64,000 nucleotides of DNA from Trema orientale (Eukaryota > Streptophyta > Magnoliopsida > Rosales > Cannabaceae). Position numbers and translations under genes: made by a program. How positions within the stretch are numbered: position 1 is the first letter of the stretch; each line of letters begins with the position of its first letter. The stretch lies in assembly GCA_002914845.1 (NCBI GenBank), contig JXTC01000246.1, positions 47,761 through 111,760 of the forward strand. Reading direction: 5' to 3'. Below the pieces are notes generated by a model. It did not search any database. It saw only the letters and a list, made by a program, of their open reading frames with translations, and was not told the origin of the DNA. Of this stretch, positions 27,624-39,300 are shown piece by piece.

Positions 27624-30600
27624 TCACCAGCATGACTTCTTTTTCTGTTAGCAAGAAGCAAGTAAAATCTCAGTCTTAAAATCCATTTCTCATACAAAAG
27701 AAGGGAACAAATACGTGTATATATAGCCGAATATCCTGTCAACATACCCGGAGCCTAGCATCTTCTTGTCTGTCTATATACGCAAGCAGTTCTTCTTGCC
27801 TCATTAAAGCTTCATAAAGAGCCTGCCCCAAAAGCACATATAACCAACGTTAGCATGAATAATAAAAGAATACACTGCCAAAATACAAGACCAGTGACTA
27901 TGCACTTCAAAGACTCAGACACATTGAATCTATAATATTAAGCCAATGATTTCAATTAGAGTTGACTTGAAGTAAAGAGCTTATGTTGAAAATGAAAAGT
28001 ATGTTGCAGATAAAATGATCCCAAAGGAATGTCTGGCACTTTCTAGTTTTTTCACAATTACATCATGGAGATCGTTACCTTTTTGGTAGCAATTAGCTCT
28101 GCTTCTAACGCATCCACACGACAAACAGCGGCATTAAGCAATTCCTCTTTCTCAGAAGGCATTTCAGATGGCTTCGACTGAAGTGCATCCACCTTCTCCT
28201 CAAGCTCCCCTAGCCTTTTCAATACAGTGGAGAGGATGTCTGCCTCTGTAAATGTTGGAGTTGGTGAAGGAGGCCGGTAGTCTTCCTTGTTAGGTGCAAC
28301 AAGAGTACGCTCAGGAATATTTTGGTCACAGTTAGGCAATGTGTTAGGAAGCTTTCCAGTTACCCGGCATGTCAGTTGACGCAAGAGGGTGATAAGAGTC
28401 ATGAAGAAAGCTGTAAGCACAATAAAAGTCCGAGCACAAATTCCTTCTGGAGTTTTTCGAGTATCAGGTTGGGGAAGGGTTACTGAAATTGGAAAATACA
28501 TTTTACTTGATTGAGTTCAAAAACAACAGTCACATATAAGAAAAGAAGCACATTAAAAACATTTCAATCCAAAAAAAAAAAAAAAACAGAAACCAAACAT
28601 TAGAAAGAATACACTTCAAATATAAAAAACATTTCAATCCAAAAAAAAAAAAACAGAAACCAAACATTAGAAAGAATACACTTCAAATATAAAAATTCAA
28701 TAAAACCAATTTTAGTCTAGTGCTAAAAGTTGAATGGGATGTCAGTCGAATTTCAATCCATTATACTAGAAAAAATAAAATTTAAAAAGAAAAAATGGGA
28801 AATTTAAGGACCAGTGAAATTGGTTTTGTTCCACACATGAAGCCAAGGTCCACCCAGTCTACAAAGCACTATGAGTTGCTAAACTTATATGAATCTCTCT
28901 CACTATATATCAGTAATAACTGCCTGAAATTCCTTGCACTACCTATTGCACAGTAAACTAATATAAACAGTAATAAAAAAAACTCCATTCACGTTAAGAC
29001 TACTGAAATTGGTCCAAGTAATGAGGCTATCATAAATTAAAAAAAAAAAAATTAACATGGGCACTGAACAACCTTTAGAAGATTGTAATCGTTGAAGGCA
29101 GTCCTGCTTCTTCCACCCAGCATCAACAGCTTTGTCAACCATGGGTACATATTCATCATACCCTGAGAAGGTAACAGCATAGTTTGCTTTTCCAACAGCC
29201 TTAGCCTACATATTCAGCGAAGCGCAAGTTAAAAAATGTAGATTCACCCAAAAAACTTTGATGAAATTCTAGAAGTCCAAGAGCGAAAAATTTCTTGGTA
29301 CTCCTATATAAGTACATACATTAAGTTTCTATACACTTATTTCAAGTATTCTTGCTACGACATTACCCCAAAAGAACATTATGTTTTGATATACAAGTTT
29401 CAACTCAATCTTCAACCAGTAAACAGAACACATTCTATGTGCTTAAAACACAAGGCGGAAGAAAAGAAATTCATATCGTATCACTAATTTTAATTAATAT
29501 AGTATGAAAAATTTTGTCAAAACACTTGTATAGAGTTCCAATGATACACTGATTCCAAAAAACATAGTCTTAATTATCATATGACTTACATCAATACGTA
29601 CATATGTGATGTATATGGTAACGTCAGAAATAAAGATGAAAACATACTTCTTCCCGAACAGGAGTTAACCGAAGATGTGAATAACTCTTTATTGCTTTAG
29701 GAGAAGCAATATCTTCAGCTTCAGAACCTGACTCACCAGTTGATGTATCACTACCTTTTACCTGGTTGAATGCACAGCCAAAACAATGGTGTAACCAACC
29801 CAGAAAATAACTAAAAAATTTGAACTTTCTACATTCATATTAAAACAAACGAATGATAATTTATGAAAGTTTTACCATTGGGTAGTGTGGTTTAATATAG
29901 GTAACCTTCCCTTCACTGTTTATGACTTTTACAATCTGTCTAGCACGCCGTGCTTCACCATTATGAACCATCTGTGCAATGTGAGGAAAAGCAAGCATTG
30001 GTTTCTAACTAAAACAACTAAAACTGGTTAAAAAAAAGAATGAATTACACCACATAAAAGACACTTAGTCCAATATAACCTTCAATATTTCGGGGTTCTT
30101 CCACGGACCCTTATCAGATCGAAGGCAACCTCCGTGATCAGCACAGGTACAGCTACCACCTAGAAATTCTGGCAACTCACTGCAAAATTTGCATAAATAG
30201 TTAGAGATTGTAATTGCTACTAAAGAAAATGTTAAACTCTACCATTAAATTAAAAGATAAAAACGAAAGGAAAGCTATTTAAGAATTTCACCATCTCCAT
30301 TACCTGGCATCAATGATTTCAAGCAATTTGGACTGGTATTTGTTTCCAAGAACCTAAATATTTCGCCCCAAAAGGAAAATAAATAATATCACATGTAAGA
30401 TACCTGACAGACATTAAATATCATTTCCAAGATAAATGAAAGCAAGCAACTTTGCATACATGAATTTTGGATGTCGTTTTGGGATCCAGAAAACCCTTTA
30501 CAGAGGCCCAAACCAGTCTAAATCCAGCACCAGCATTGATGATAAACATTTGATTGAGAGTCTGTATCAATTTAAAAGACACATAAACTTCATATTTATA

Positions 30601-31878
30601 CTGAAATATATTATACTGTGCCTATGATTAATTTTGGAGGGAAAAAAAAAGATGACTGAGATTCCATACCTCAGGATAGTTGTCACCATCAATCTTCTGC
30701 AGACGCTGAACCAGATCCCTTGCAGACTTTGAAAAGTTCTTTAGACCCTAATTGACAAAATATTGGAAAGAACACACAAACTGATTGAGTACTTAAAATG
30801 AAGCAAATATGATTAGCACTTACTAGGACAAATGGTGATACACAACATACCACGCCTTGAACATCTAATATTGTAGTACTTGAATCTATGTGTCTCTTTG
30901 CAGCAATAGTACAAGCTGGAAACTTGGTTGCAAAAGTCTCTTCAAATTCCTTCACATGGTATTTTATATAACGCTCCATAGTTGTAACTTGCATTAGTTT
31001 ATTGGGTTCCACTTTTCCCAATCTTTCAATATAAACCGGTCTTCCCTCCTTATCCACACCATGATGCCCATGAGGGTAATAATTCAGAACTCCATTCTTC
31101 TCTTTGAAGTCAAAATCCTGAAAGGAACATAGCAATGAGCCAACAAGGAAAAGAAAAACCTTCCCAATTATTGCAAATTCAGGAAATCTTTTCAGCCCCA
31201 ATTACCTCCCTGATAGAGTCAGCACCAAAGTCTTTCCTCCACTGAAGCATATCGGCCCACATCTGCTTTGCTTTCTCAATATCAAACTTCCTAGCCTTCA
31301 AGAACCTGTCGGTAGTATAATCCTAAACTACATTACTACTTGCAATATGAGAAAATATAGGCACAAAAAGAAAGATTCGGCACCTTAACATCATATGATA
31401 ATCATCATGTTTTTCAGGCAGCAATTCTTCCATAATCAGCGCTTGTCGAAACGCATCAACTTTCCGTAGCTCTTCGGCATCACGAACATCCTCAATCGAA
31501 ACAGAGCTTACCCGCCCGTCACTTTTCCGTCGACTGCTCTTTTTCTTGAGAGAATGCTTGAATTTCGTAGATGCATTCAAAGCTTTCTTTTTCAAAGACC
31601 CAATTCTAGTTCTCCTCTCATCCTCTGAGTTCTCAAAGTCAGATTTTCTCTCTCTTCTCTCATCACTACCAGAGAACCCTTCAAAGCCTGCCAAAAATAT
31701 ACCCCAATCAAATGACTAACACAAGAAAACCCATATAAAGATTCCAAGAACCCAGTAACCCTAAATCTTAACAACTAACAAGAAAAAGAATCCAAAAATT
31801 TTCTCGGCAACCAAACAGAAAAAGAACACCATAGAAAAACTCACATGGCCTCGCGAACCGGTCCAGTGGGCCCGACAT
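27624..31878 (-). CDS. Sec14-like phosphatidylinositol/phosphatidylcholine transfer protein with nodulin domain (SFH type), paralogue
   Basis: Same family role as the plus-strand neighbour. Exons (minus strand): 31878-31845, 31687-31384, 31305-31206, 31117-30851, 30747-30670, 30561-30460, 30353-30304, 30179-30080, 29971-29876, 29761-29648, 29205-29073, 28482-28079, 27822-27748, 27644-27624. These total 1878 nt, 625 aa, phase closed. It starts [20 protein letters not shown], the typical family N-terminus. The Sec14 domain (~150-320) has [30 protein letters not shown] and [13 protein letters not shown]. The tail has a hydrophobic stretch ([16 protein letters not shown]), a coiled coil ([12 protein letters not shown]) and ends KKKSCW*. 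Exons 1, 3-8 and 10 have exactly the same lengths as in the neighbour (34, 100, 267, 78, 102, 50, 100 and 114 nt), showing common origin. A 70-bp tandem duplication sits in intron 11. Appears intact. Confidence 0.95.
28558..28697. repeat. 70-bp tandem duplication in an intron
   Basis: Two near-identical 70-bp units (ACATTTCAATCC, A-run, CAGAAACCAAACATTAG). They differ mainly in the length of the A-run, so the duplication looks recent. Confidence 0.85.
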
Positions 31879-31912
31879 TCTCGTCTAAGCGCAGAAAAAA
31901 TGGAATAAAACC

Positions 31913-31951
<39 letters not shown>

Positions 31952-32363
31952 CCGAGGTTCTGAGAGTAACCAAGCTCCGGCGAGAAAGAGCCTATCGGAA
32001 CCCCCACATTCCGATCAGAAACCCTAGAAATCACCAAATCGAAACACGACAAGATTCAAAGATAGATAAATATATATATATACACATACATATATACTTA
32101 TGTAAGATATATACATTGCATTGATATATAAAATATAATTATAAAGAATTGACCTTTTTTTTTCTTGACACGAATCACGAGGAAGATCGGTGGTGCATTA
32201 ATGGCGATAGAACCGATCCAGAGCGTTTTCTCTAACGAATCACCAGAAATCGCCGAAAGAGAATTTAAGGTTCGAAAATGGGAAAATTAAAATTTTATTA
32301 AAAAAAAATAAAAGAAGAAAATAAATTAAAAATAAATAAAATTACGACACTATTGGCGACGGC

Positions 32364-32408
<45 letters not shown>
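31879..32408 (-). promoter_or_regulatory. Leader and proximal promoter of the minus-strand Sec14 gene, with a (GA)n tract
   Basis: Just upstream of the start codon the minus strand reads as GAAGAA repeats (31918-31960). Further up, (GA)~21 at 32366-32408 appears as CT repeats in the sense direction. Long CT/GA tracts in 5' leaders and core promoters are common in plants and can bind BPC/GAGA factors (inference). No clear TATA box was chosen. Confidence 0.45.
32366..32408. repeat. (GA)n microsatellite
   Basis: About 21 uninterrupted GA units upstream of the minus-strand Sec14 gene. Confidence 0.95.
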
Positions 32409-32410
<2 letters not shown>

Positions 32411-35400
32411 CTAACTGAGTAGAGGAGAATTATAGTTGGGGGGAGCTTTAGCTAGCTAGGAAGGAGGTGGGACCCACCGGGGTATAAAAGGACACGTGGC
32501 GAGAAAGGGAGGGGTTTGGGTGCACGGAAGGAGGAAGCTGCGTACGGTGGGTGTAGTAAAACCGTAAATGTCGTTAAGCAATTGTTGAGTAATCATTTGG
32601 TTTTTACTGCGGTTAGGGGTACGTATTTTACGGTGACCCCCCCTCAGAATATGCACGTGTTAATTATATATAGGAATTATCTTTGTTTTTTAATTAATTA
32701 TAATTATATAAAGAGTAAATAAGGCGCAACATAGCCACATACTTACAACAATTCACTTTTACTATTATTTTTTTAGCTCATTTATTTTATGATAAAGTCC
32801 TAAATGATTCGTAAGACTAGAGGTCGCAAACTCTAATTTTTTTTTCTCTCATTTTTTTCTTTATATTAACTTAGAAGGCAGCTATACCTGGTAAGAAAAA
32901 TCTCAATCAATTTTTTTTTTGGATATCAACGGTATGTCAAATTAAATACTTACATTGCATTTTTTCACAACTTATTTTCCTGTATTTTTTACACATATCA
33001 AATTCATCCCTTCCACTAAAACCTAATTTTGAGGAAATAAAACATAACTTGCACATCAAAGGTAATTAAATCCAAAATTTCCTTTAATCAAATAAATTGG
33101 CTTGTTTGGCAACATTTATATTTTTTATTAGTTTAAAAGTAAAATTGAATGGTATAGACGTCCTTAAAAATGTTGTTTGAGAAATCTTCATCATTCATTT
33201 CACTTTTGAAAACCAAAAGCAGAAAATGTAAGTATCACCAAGCAAGCCAATTTATTCAACGTTTTATATTGATTTTTAAATTTTAGTTCTATTTAATTTG
33301 TTATTTTGAAATTTTTTTTCATTTCGATTAAAGACAATTTCGGGTTAACGCTCTTTTTGGACAATTATGTTATTTCCTTTTTATTTTCATTAATTTAGAT
33401 GACTAGGTAGGGATAGATTTGATTGGTGTAAAATCAAGGAAATGTTCTAATTGTATTGCTCCTATAATAGCAAACAATATATCACAATAAAGAATTTCAT
33501 TAAGAAAAAGTCCAGATGAATAATTGATAAATATGCAAATTTTTTTGGCAGATAAAAAAATGCAATGTTAATTTGACATTTGATTATGATGCATTTTTTG
33601 TCAAAAAAAAAATTCAAATATAGGATCATTTTATTATCTTTTTATAATTATCAAAGTGATCAACTAAAACCTTAATTACTGAAAACTATGTTGACGCAAC
33701 ATATCCGGTGCTCCTTCAAAATAAATTGACCTTGAAATCAGATATTATTGCGACCAAGAAAATTAATTTTTGTATTATTTGGGTAAGTTTCACATTCTGC
33801 TAAAAACTAAAATGAGTGCAACTTTAAAGAAATTATTATTTATCAGATCTTTTTTTTTTTCCTTTTTCTTATTTATTGTAGATAAAATGTGAAAATACTT
33901 ATTGAGCCAAAAAGTTGAAATTTGATAGTAATTATAGAGGAAGAAAAAGAATTGAAAGGTATATACATATATATATATATATATATAAAAAGATTAAGCT
34001 TTCTTTTATTTCTAACAGATCAAATCAATTAATGTTTTGGATTAGATGTATTTTGCTTTTTCTAATTTATGGAAATTTTAAGGAAATTATATTCATTGCT
34101 AATATGGAAACACCAGAATGACAGATGGATTTCAATCATGTGCCAATGCCTAGTAGGTTGCCTTATAAGTAAATAGAAAAAAAAAAAAAAAAGAAACGCG
34201 CTATATATTTTTATCACAAATCTAACTAATACTAATCTGATTAGTCTTCAATCTCTCAACAAGTAGAACACCTTTCAATATTGGAAATCCCTACAAGGTT
34301 AGTATATTACGGTATAATCTCGATAAATTCATAACCTCGAAAAAAAATATTTTTGCCCAGTCCCACTTGGGACCAATGTGCTAAATTTAGAACTCACTGA
34401 ATTTGTAAAATAATACATTTAAAACAACACACACACAGGTCCTATTTGACATATAAATTAATGATCTCCTTANATAAACCGAGACTCAAGTTGTGTACAA
34501 CCATTTTTTTTTCCTTTTCTTTTTCCCTTGCATTTTTTATTCATATTTTTCACACACATCTACAATCATCTACATACTAAATACACTCTTCATTTTTATT
34601 TTTTATTTTTTGCATAAGAGTTACTTATATGTACTTGCATTATTGACCCCGGTTCCTATGTTCTCATGTAGGCCTGATAACTTATTGCTTAACAACAAAA
34701 CAAACAAATTTTTCCGTTTTTGTCAATTTTTTTTTTTAAATTTCGAGTCTTACGAGATTACGTTACGTCAAATTGAATAAAATAGGAGCTTAATTATGGG
34801 CGGAAAGAACGGGCCAAAAAGCAATAAGGAGTACCCACCAAATATTATGTGCCTTTTATTGCTTTTCGATCCCAATATTTGACCTCCTCTAATTTTTGCA
34901 CCAATAATATATTTTGCTTTCCTTTTTACTCAAATATCACATTTTCCATTCAAAAATAAATAAATATTTTCCTTCCCCTTTTTTCACTCCCTTAAACCAT
35001 CTTTTGACTGCTTTCTTATATAGACGCGCTGAACCCAAAAGAAAAGAGGGAAAAAAAAAGGTCATACTCTCTTTTTTTTTTGTGTAAAAGAAAAAGAAGT
35101 CATATTCTGTTTTGTAATTCTGTTATTTATTTATTTATTTAAATAATTGCTACCAACATACCAGCTAAGAGCCACAAAGAACCTGAATTTATCAATTATA
35201 ATTATACTTAATACGCGTTCTTAATAATGAAAAAACTTCAAACCCGAAAGTCAAATTTTTTATACAATAAAGAAAAATAATATGTTTTGCCTTAAAAAGA
35301 AGAATAATAGTATTCGATTACTTTAAAAAATCAATTATAGTGTCTGATTGGATATTAATATCATCATTTTGGATTGTGCAACTTTTATCACGCTTGTCTT

Positions 35401-36393
35401 ACGCATTGGATATATTTATTTTCCATATAAAGTAGCAAACAACTTAAGGACTAGCTTCACACATTTATGTTTGGAAAAGTAGAAATTCCTTGATTGGCCG
35501 TACAAATTCATAGACGGCTAAAGGCTAAAAAAGAGTTTAAAGCAACCCCAAAAATCAAAATGAAAGCACCAAATTCTCCATTTGGCTCAAAAAGAACTCA
35601 ATTATTCATCATGAAATAGTCAAAAGGGTTAACCTTTTGGATACAGCCTATTCTCACCGCCCATAGAGCAATTTATTAATATTAGCTGGCTGGCCTAAAT
35701 GCAACTTGTAATTTAAAAGGTTAAGAATAATAACATTGTTAAGAAATAATGGGCTAGCCTAGAACACAACTGTTAACATGGATTTTTCTTCTGAGAATAG
35801 GTTATATATAGTAAACTACAATGCATTCTACCTTCTGTTTGAACAAATATTTTCTTAATGAGATTTTTCTTTTAATACTCGTTGAGGGGGAATTCAAATC
35901 TAGGATCTCTAGTGGGGAAATTAGTATAGTGGTAATTAGACTATGTATGTGACCATATTATTCATTACAACATATCGGTTATAAATAGTTTAACTACGAT
36001 GCATTGTACTTTCTTTTAACAGAGATTTTCATGAGATTCGGTTATAGAAAATTAACTATTGTGAATTGCACCTTTTCCTTGTTTTGAGTGTAAACTATGC
36101 ATCGCACATTATTTGGCATATCTGTAATCAAAATAATATTTCTCGTGTTGTAACGGTAAGGTAATACAAAATTTTACAAGTTACAATTGGCAGCTGAAAA
36201 AAAATCATGTCATAAGACTCTTACTGAATTTAAACTATTAAGACTAAAATACTTCAAATGAGTTTTCTTTTTCTTCTTTCTTTTTTCTTTTTCTTTTGTT
36301 TTTTAGTTTGGTAAGTGAAGAGATATGACGAATGAACGAATAATTAATACTTAACTTTTCGGTGGCTAGGATTTAAAAATGTGTGTTCGGTCA
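32409..36393. other. Spacer between the Sec14 pair and BDP1
   Basis: Nearly 4 kb without a recognisable gene. It is AT-rich with (TA)n at 33967-33987, poly-A/T runs and one N at about 34473. The first ~300 bp may be distal promoter of the minus-strand Sec14 gene; the last part is BDP1 3' flank. No terminal repeats of transposons were found. Confidence 0.5.
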
Positions 36394-39300
36394 CTAATAA
36401 TCATAGAAGTTCCATCTATCCAGATCATCGTCGATTTCATCAGACTTCAAGGGACTCTTCTGAACTTCAGCAACTTCTGCTTCCTGATCTTTGACGACTT
36501 CATCATCCAACTCGGATTTCGTCTGTTCATCCTGTGAGCAACAGATATACAAATAAATATGACATGTTTCTATAGACGCAGATGTTCAAAACAAAGCTCG
36601 AGTTTTTAAGCAGTTCGACACTATAATCTATCAAGTTTAATCCTTTCGTGTTTGCGCGGTTTCAACTAGAATAAATATGATGCAAAACTCATGCACAGAA
36701 ACTTGCATATAAACTCATTTTATTACGGAAAAGAAATTAGTCAACTCCAAAAACGCATTTTTGCTTGTCCATTATTCAACTAGGAGCGAACAGAATGCAG
36801 AAATCCCCTATACGATTCAGAAAAACGATATATCTGACTAAGACAGTCTCCATCCAGTTCCCTAATTGTTTATGAGTATACATACACACACATATACATA
36901 TATACATATATATATATATTCACCCCTTAAAGGACGGCAACCAGTACATAGAAAATCAAGATATCAAAATTCTATCAATTGTTTCATTATTATGTGAAAA
37001 GGACTAGAGCCACTAATCAACAAGATCATACTCTATCAACTAATATGAAGTTTACGTATGATTTAATTAGTAATGTCCAAAACCATATGTTGATTTCCCA
37101 TATTTTAGGTAGCTGTAAGATAATAAAGCATAACATACTTCTAGACAAGTATGTGTACCTTCGTACCATTTGAGATCTACAATTAGTAGTGACAATAACG
37201 AAAAAGAATTCTCCATACTAATGCTATTTCATAGCAGCGATATTAGAATCTTAACAGAAGAGAATGAGAGGACAAATATACGTACGTTAGCATTATGGGT
37301 CGCCTCCTCTACTTGTTCCTCCCCTGTGACACAATATGACTCATTTCCAATGGACTCTTGTTTTGCCTCAGCAGCAAGTTCTTGCAGTCGATCAATCACA
37401 GATTCAAAATGGGAATGATCTGCATGCATTATTTCGGTAAACAAGCATACCATACATATTAAGCAACTCACATAAAAAATCGAAGGTAAAGCAAGAAACT
37501 GGAATTGCAAAACTAGTTCCCCTTGTTATATTTTTCCCAAGATAGGATAGCAAGAGAACTGCGGGTCTTGAGAGAATGATAAACAATGTTGAAAAGACTG
37601 ATTTAAGAAGCCATAGAACATTGAAAATGCATAAATTATTTACTTATAATACGCACTGCCATAACATGATCATATATAGCCACTATTTCAGTCGCTGAAA
37701 GCATCGATATTGACTTATGGTGTGGACTCCAAACTATCAAACTATACAGGGAAGTCTTGCTCTGCAATATCTGGTAATTAATGAACTTTTGTTCAAGTAT
37801 CCAGCAGAGTAAGACTTCCCTGTATATCAGACCTAAGTTTCTAGCATCAATTTTCCATATTTAGCTTCCACCTTAGATGACAATGATTGAATAGTTAAGA
37901 AAAAGTCAGAGAAATAAAGCTTCTAACTTATGAACCTCAAATAATTTTGCAGTTCTGTGTTTTTTCACTTCTCATGAACTAACTTGAAAAATGAAAATGA
38001 ATGAAAAAGATCAGATCATTTATTAGATTACAGATACTGTTTGCATGATGCAATATTAGAAATACTGATATATATATATGTATGTATGTATGTACAAGAA
38101 CACGCGTAAAAGTTATGACTCTGATAAGAACCTGGTACTGGAGTAAGCACAATAGAGAAAGAACAGCAAAGAAGAGTAGAGAAGGATAGAAGAGAATAGG
38201 ATTCATTGCAAAGGATAGTATATACAGTTGTATGGACTTTCGAGAGGTCCACTCAATCCAAGAATGAGCTCAGCCATATTCACAATTTGCTATCAACTGA
38301 ACTACTTTCAACCAGCCCCTCCAACACTATTTAAAGGTTCTCTCACTCAACTGACTAACCAAGATTACAACTGAATAACAGACCACTAATCCATAACAAC
38401 AAGTCCCAACTAAGTAACAAACTACAACTGACTACCCAATTCTAACAACCAGCCCAACCAATACACAAGTGGAAACTTATCAGACTCTAAAGCAAGATGA
38501 GGAAGTGAGGGAGGGTAGTAGAGAGAGAAGTAAAATAAACAAGGGATTTCACCTTTTGAGCGGTTATTCAAGGCTTCAGTGATCCGCAAGGGATGTTGAC
38601 GCTCTTCCTTCTTAAATTTCAGTTTCACTTGTTCACGAGTTCGATTGGGAAAAAGTTGTTGTATAATGGTAAAATCTGCCCCAATCTGCCGAAGAGCCTA
38701 AACCACACGTTACACAAATATTAGTTGAAATACTACGTCATCAGTCTAAGTCGTTAAATACAAGTAACATACTGGAATTCTGATCAAACTGGCATAAATT
38801 ATGCCAGTCGAATGTTGCTATTGATACTCCACATATCTTCTATCCATCAATCACTTAATTGATACAAAATAGTGGCCTTCCAATGTAACGTCAACAATTT
38901 CTAGTAAATTTACCCCATAGAAAAGTTCTGTCTCTTGTTTTGACCACCTTGTACTCGGCGTTTTGTCCATAAATGACTGATAATTTATGAATCGGGTACT
39001 TGGCTGAGCCCTATAAGTTGCTTGATCATCATCATCATAGTGTTGGTCCTGTTCCGAAACAAACGTCTCTTCATTGTAAGAAGTATCCTCATGGAAAGAG
39101 TTCTCGACGCTGTTGGAAGAATTGCATAAAGATATCAGACTAGGCAAGTTAACCTGACAATTTCAAGCCATAAACAAATAGTATGCATGCGTTTCATTTA
39201 ATAAAGTGACATGTAAACTTCTGGTATATTCTTCAAAACAAGCAAGGATTGTTCAAATTTCGAATTCTGAGTTTGTTCAAGTTCCACGTATCAGTTTCTG

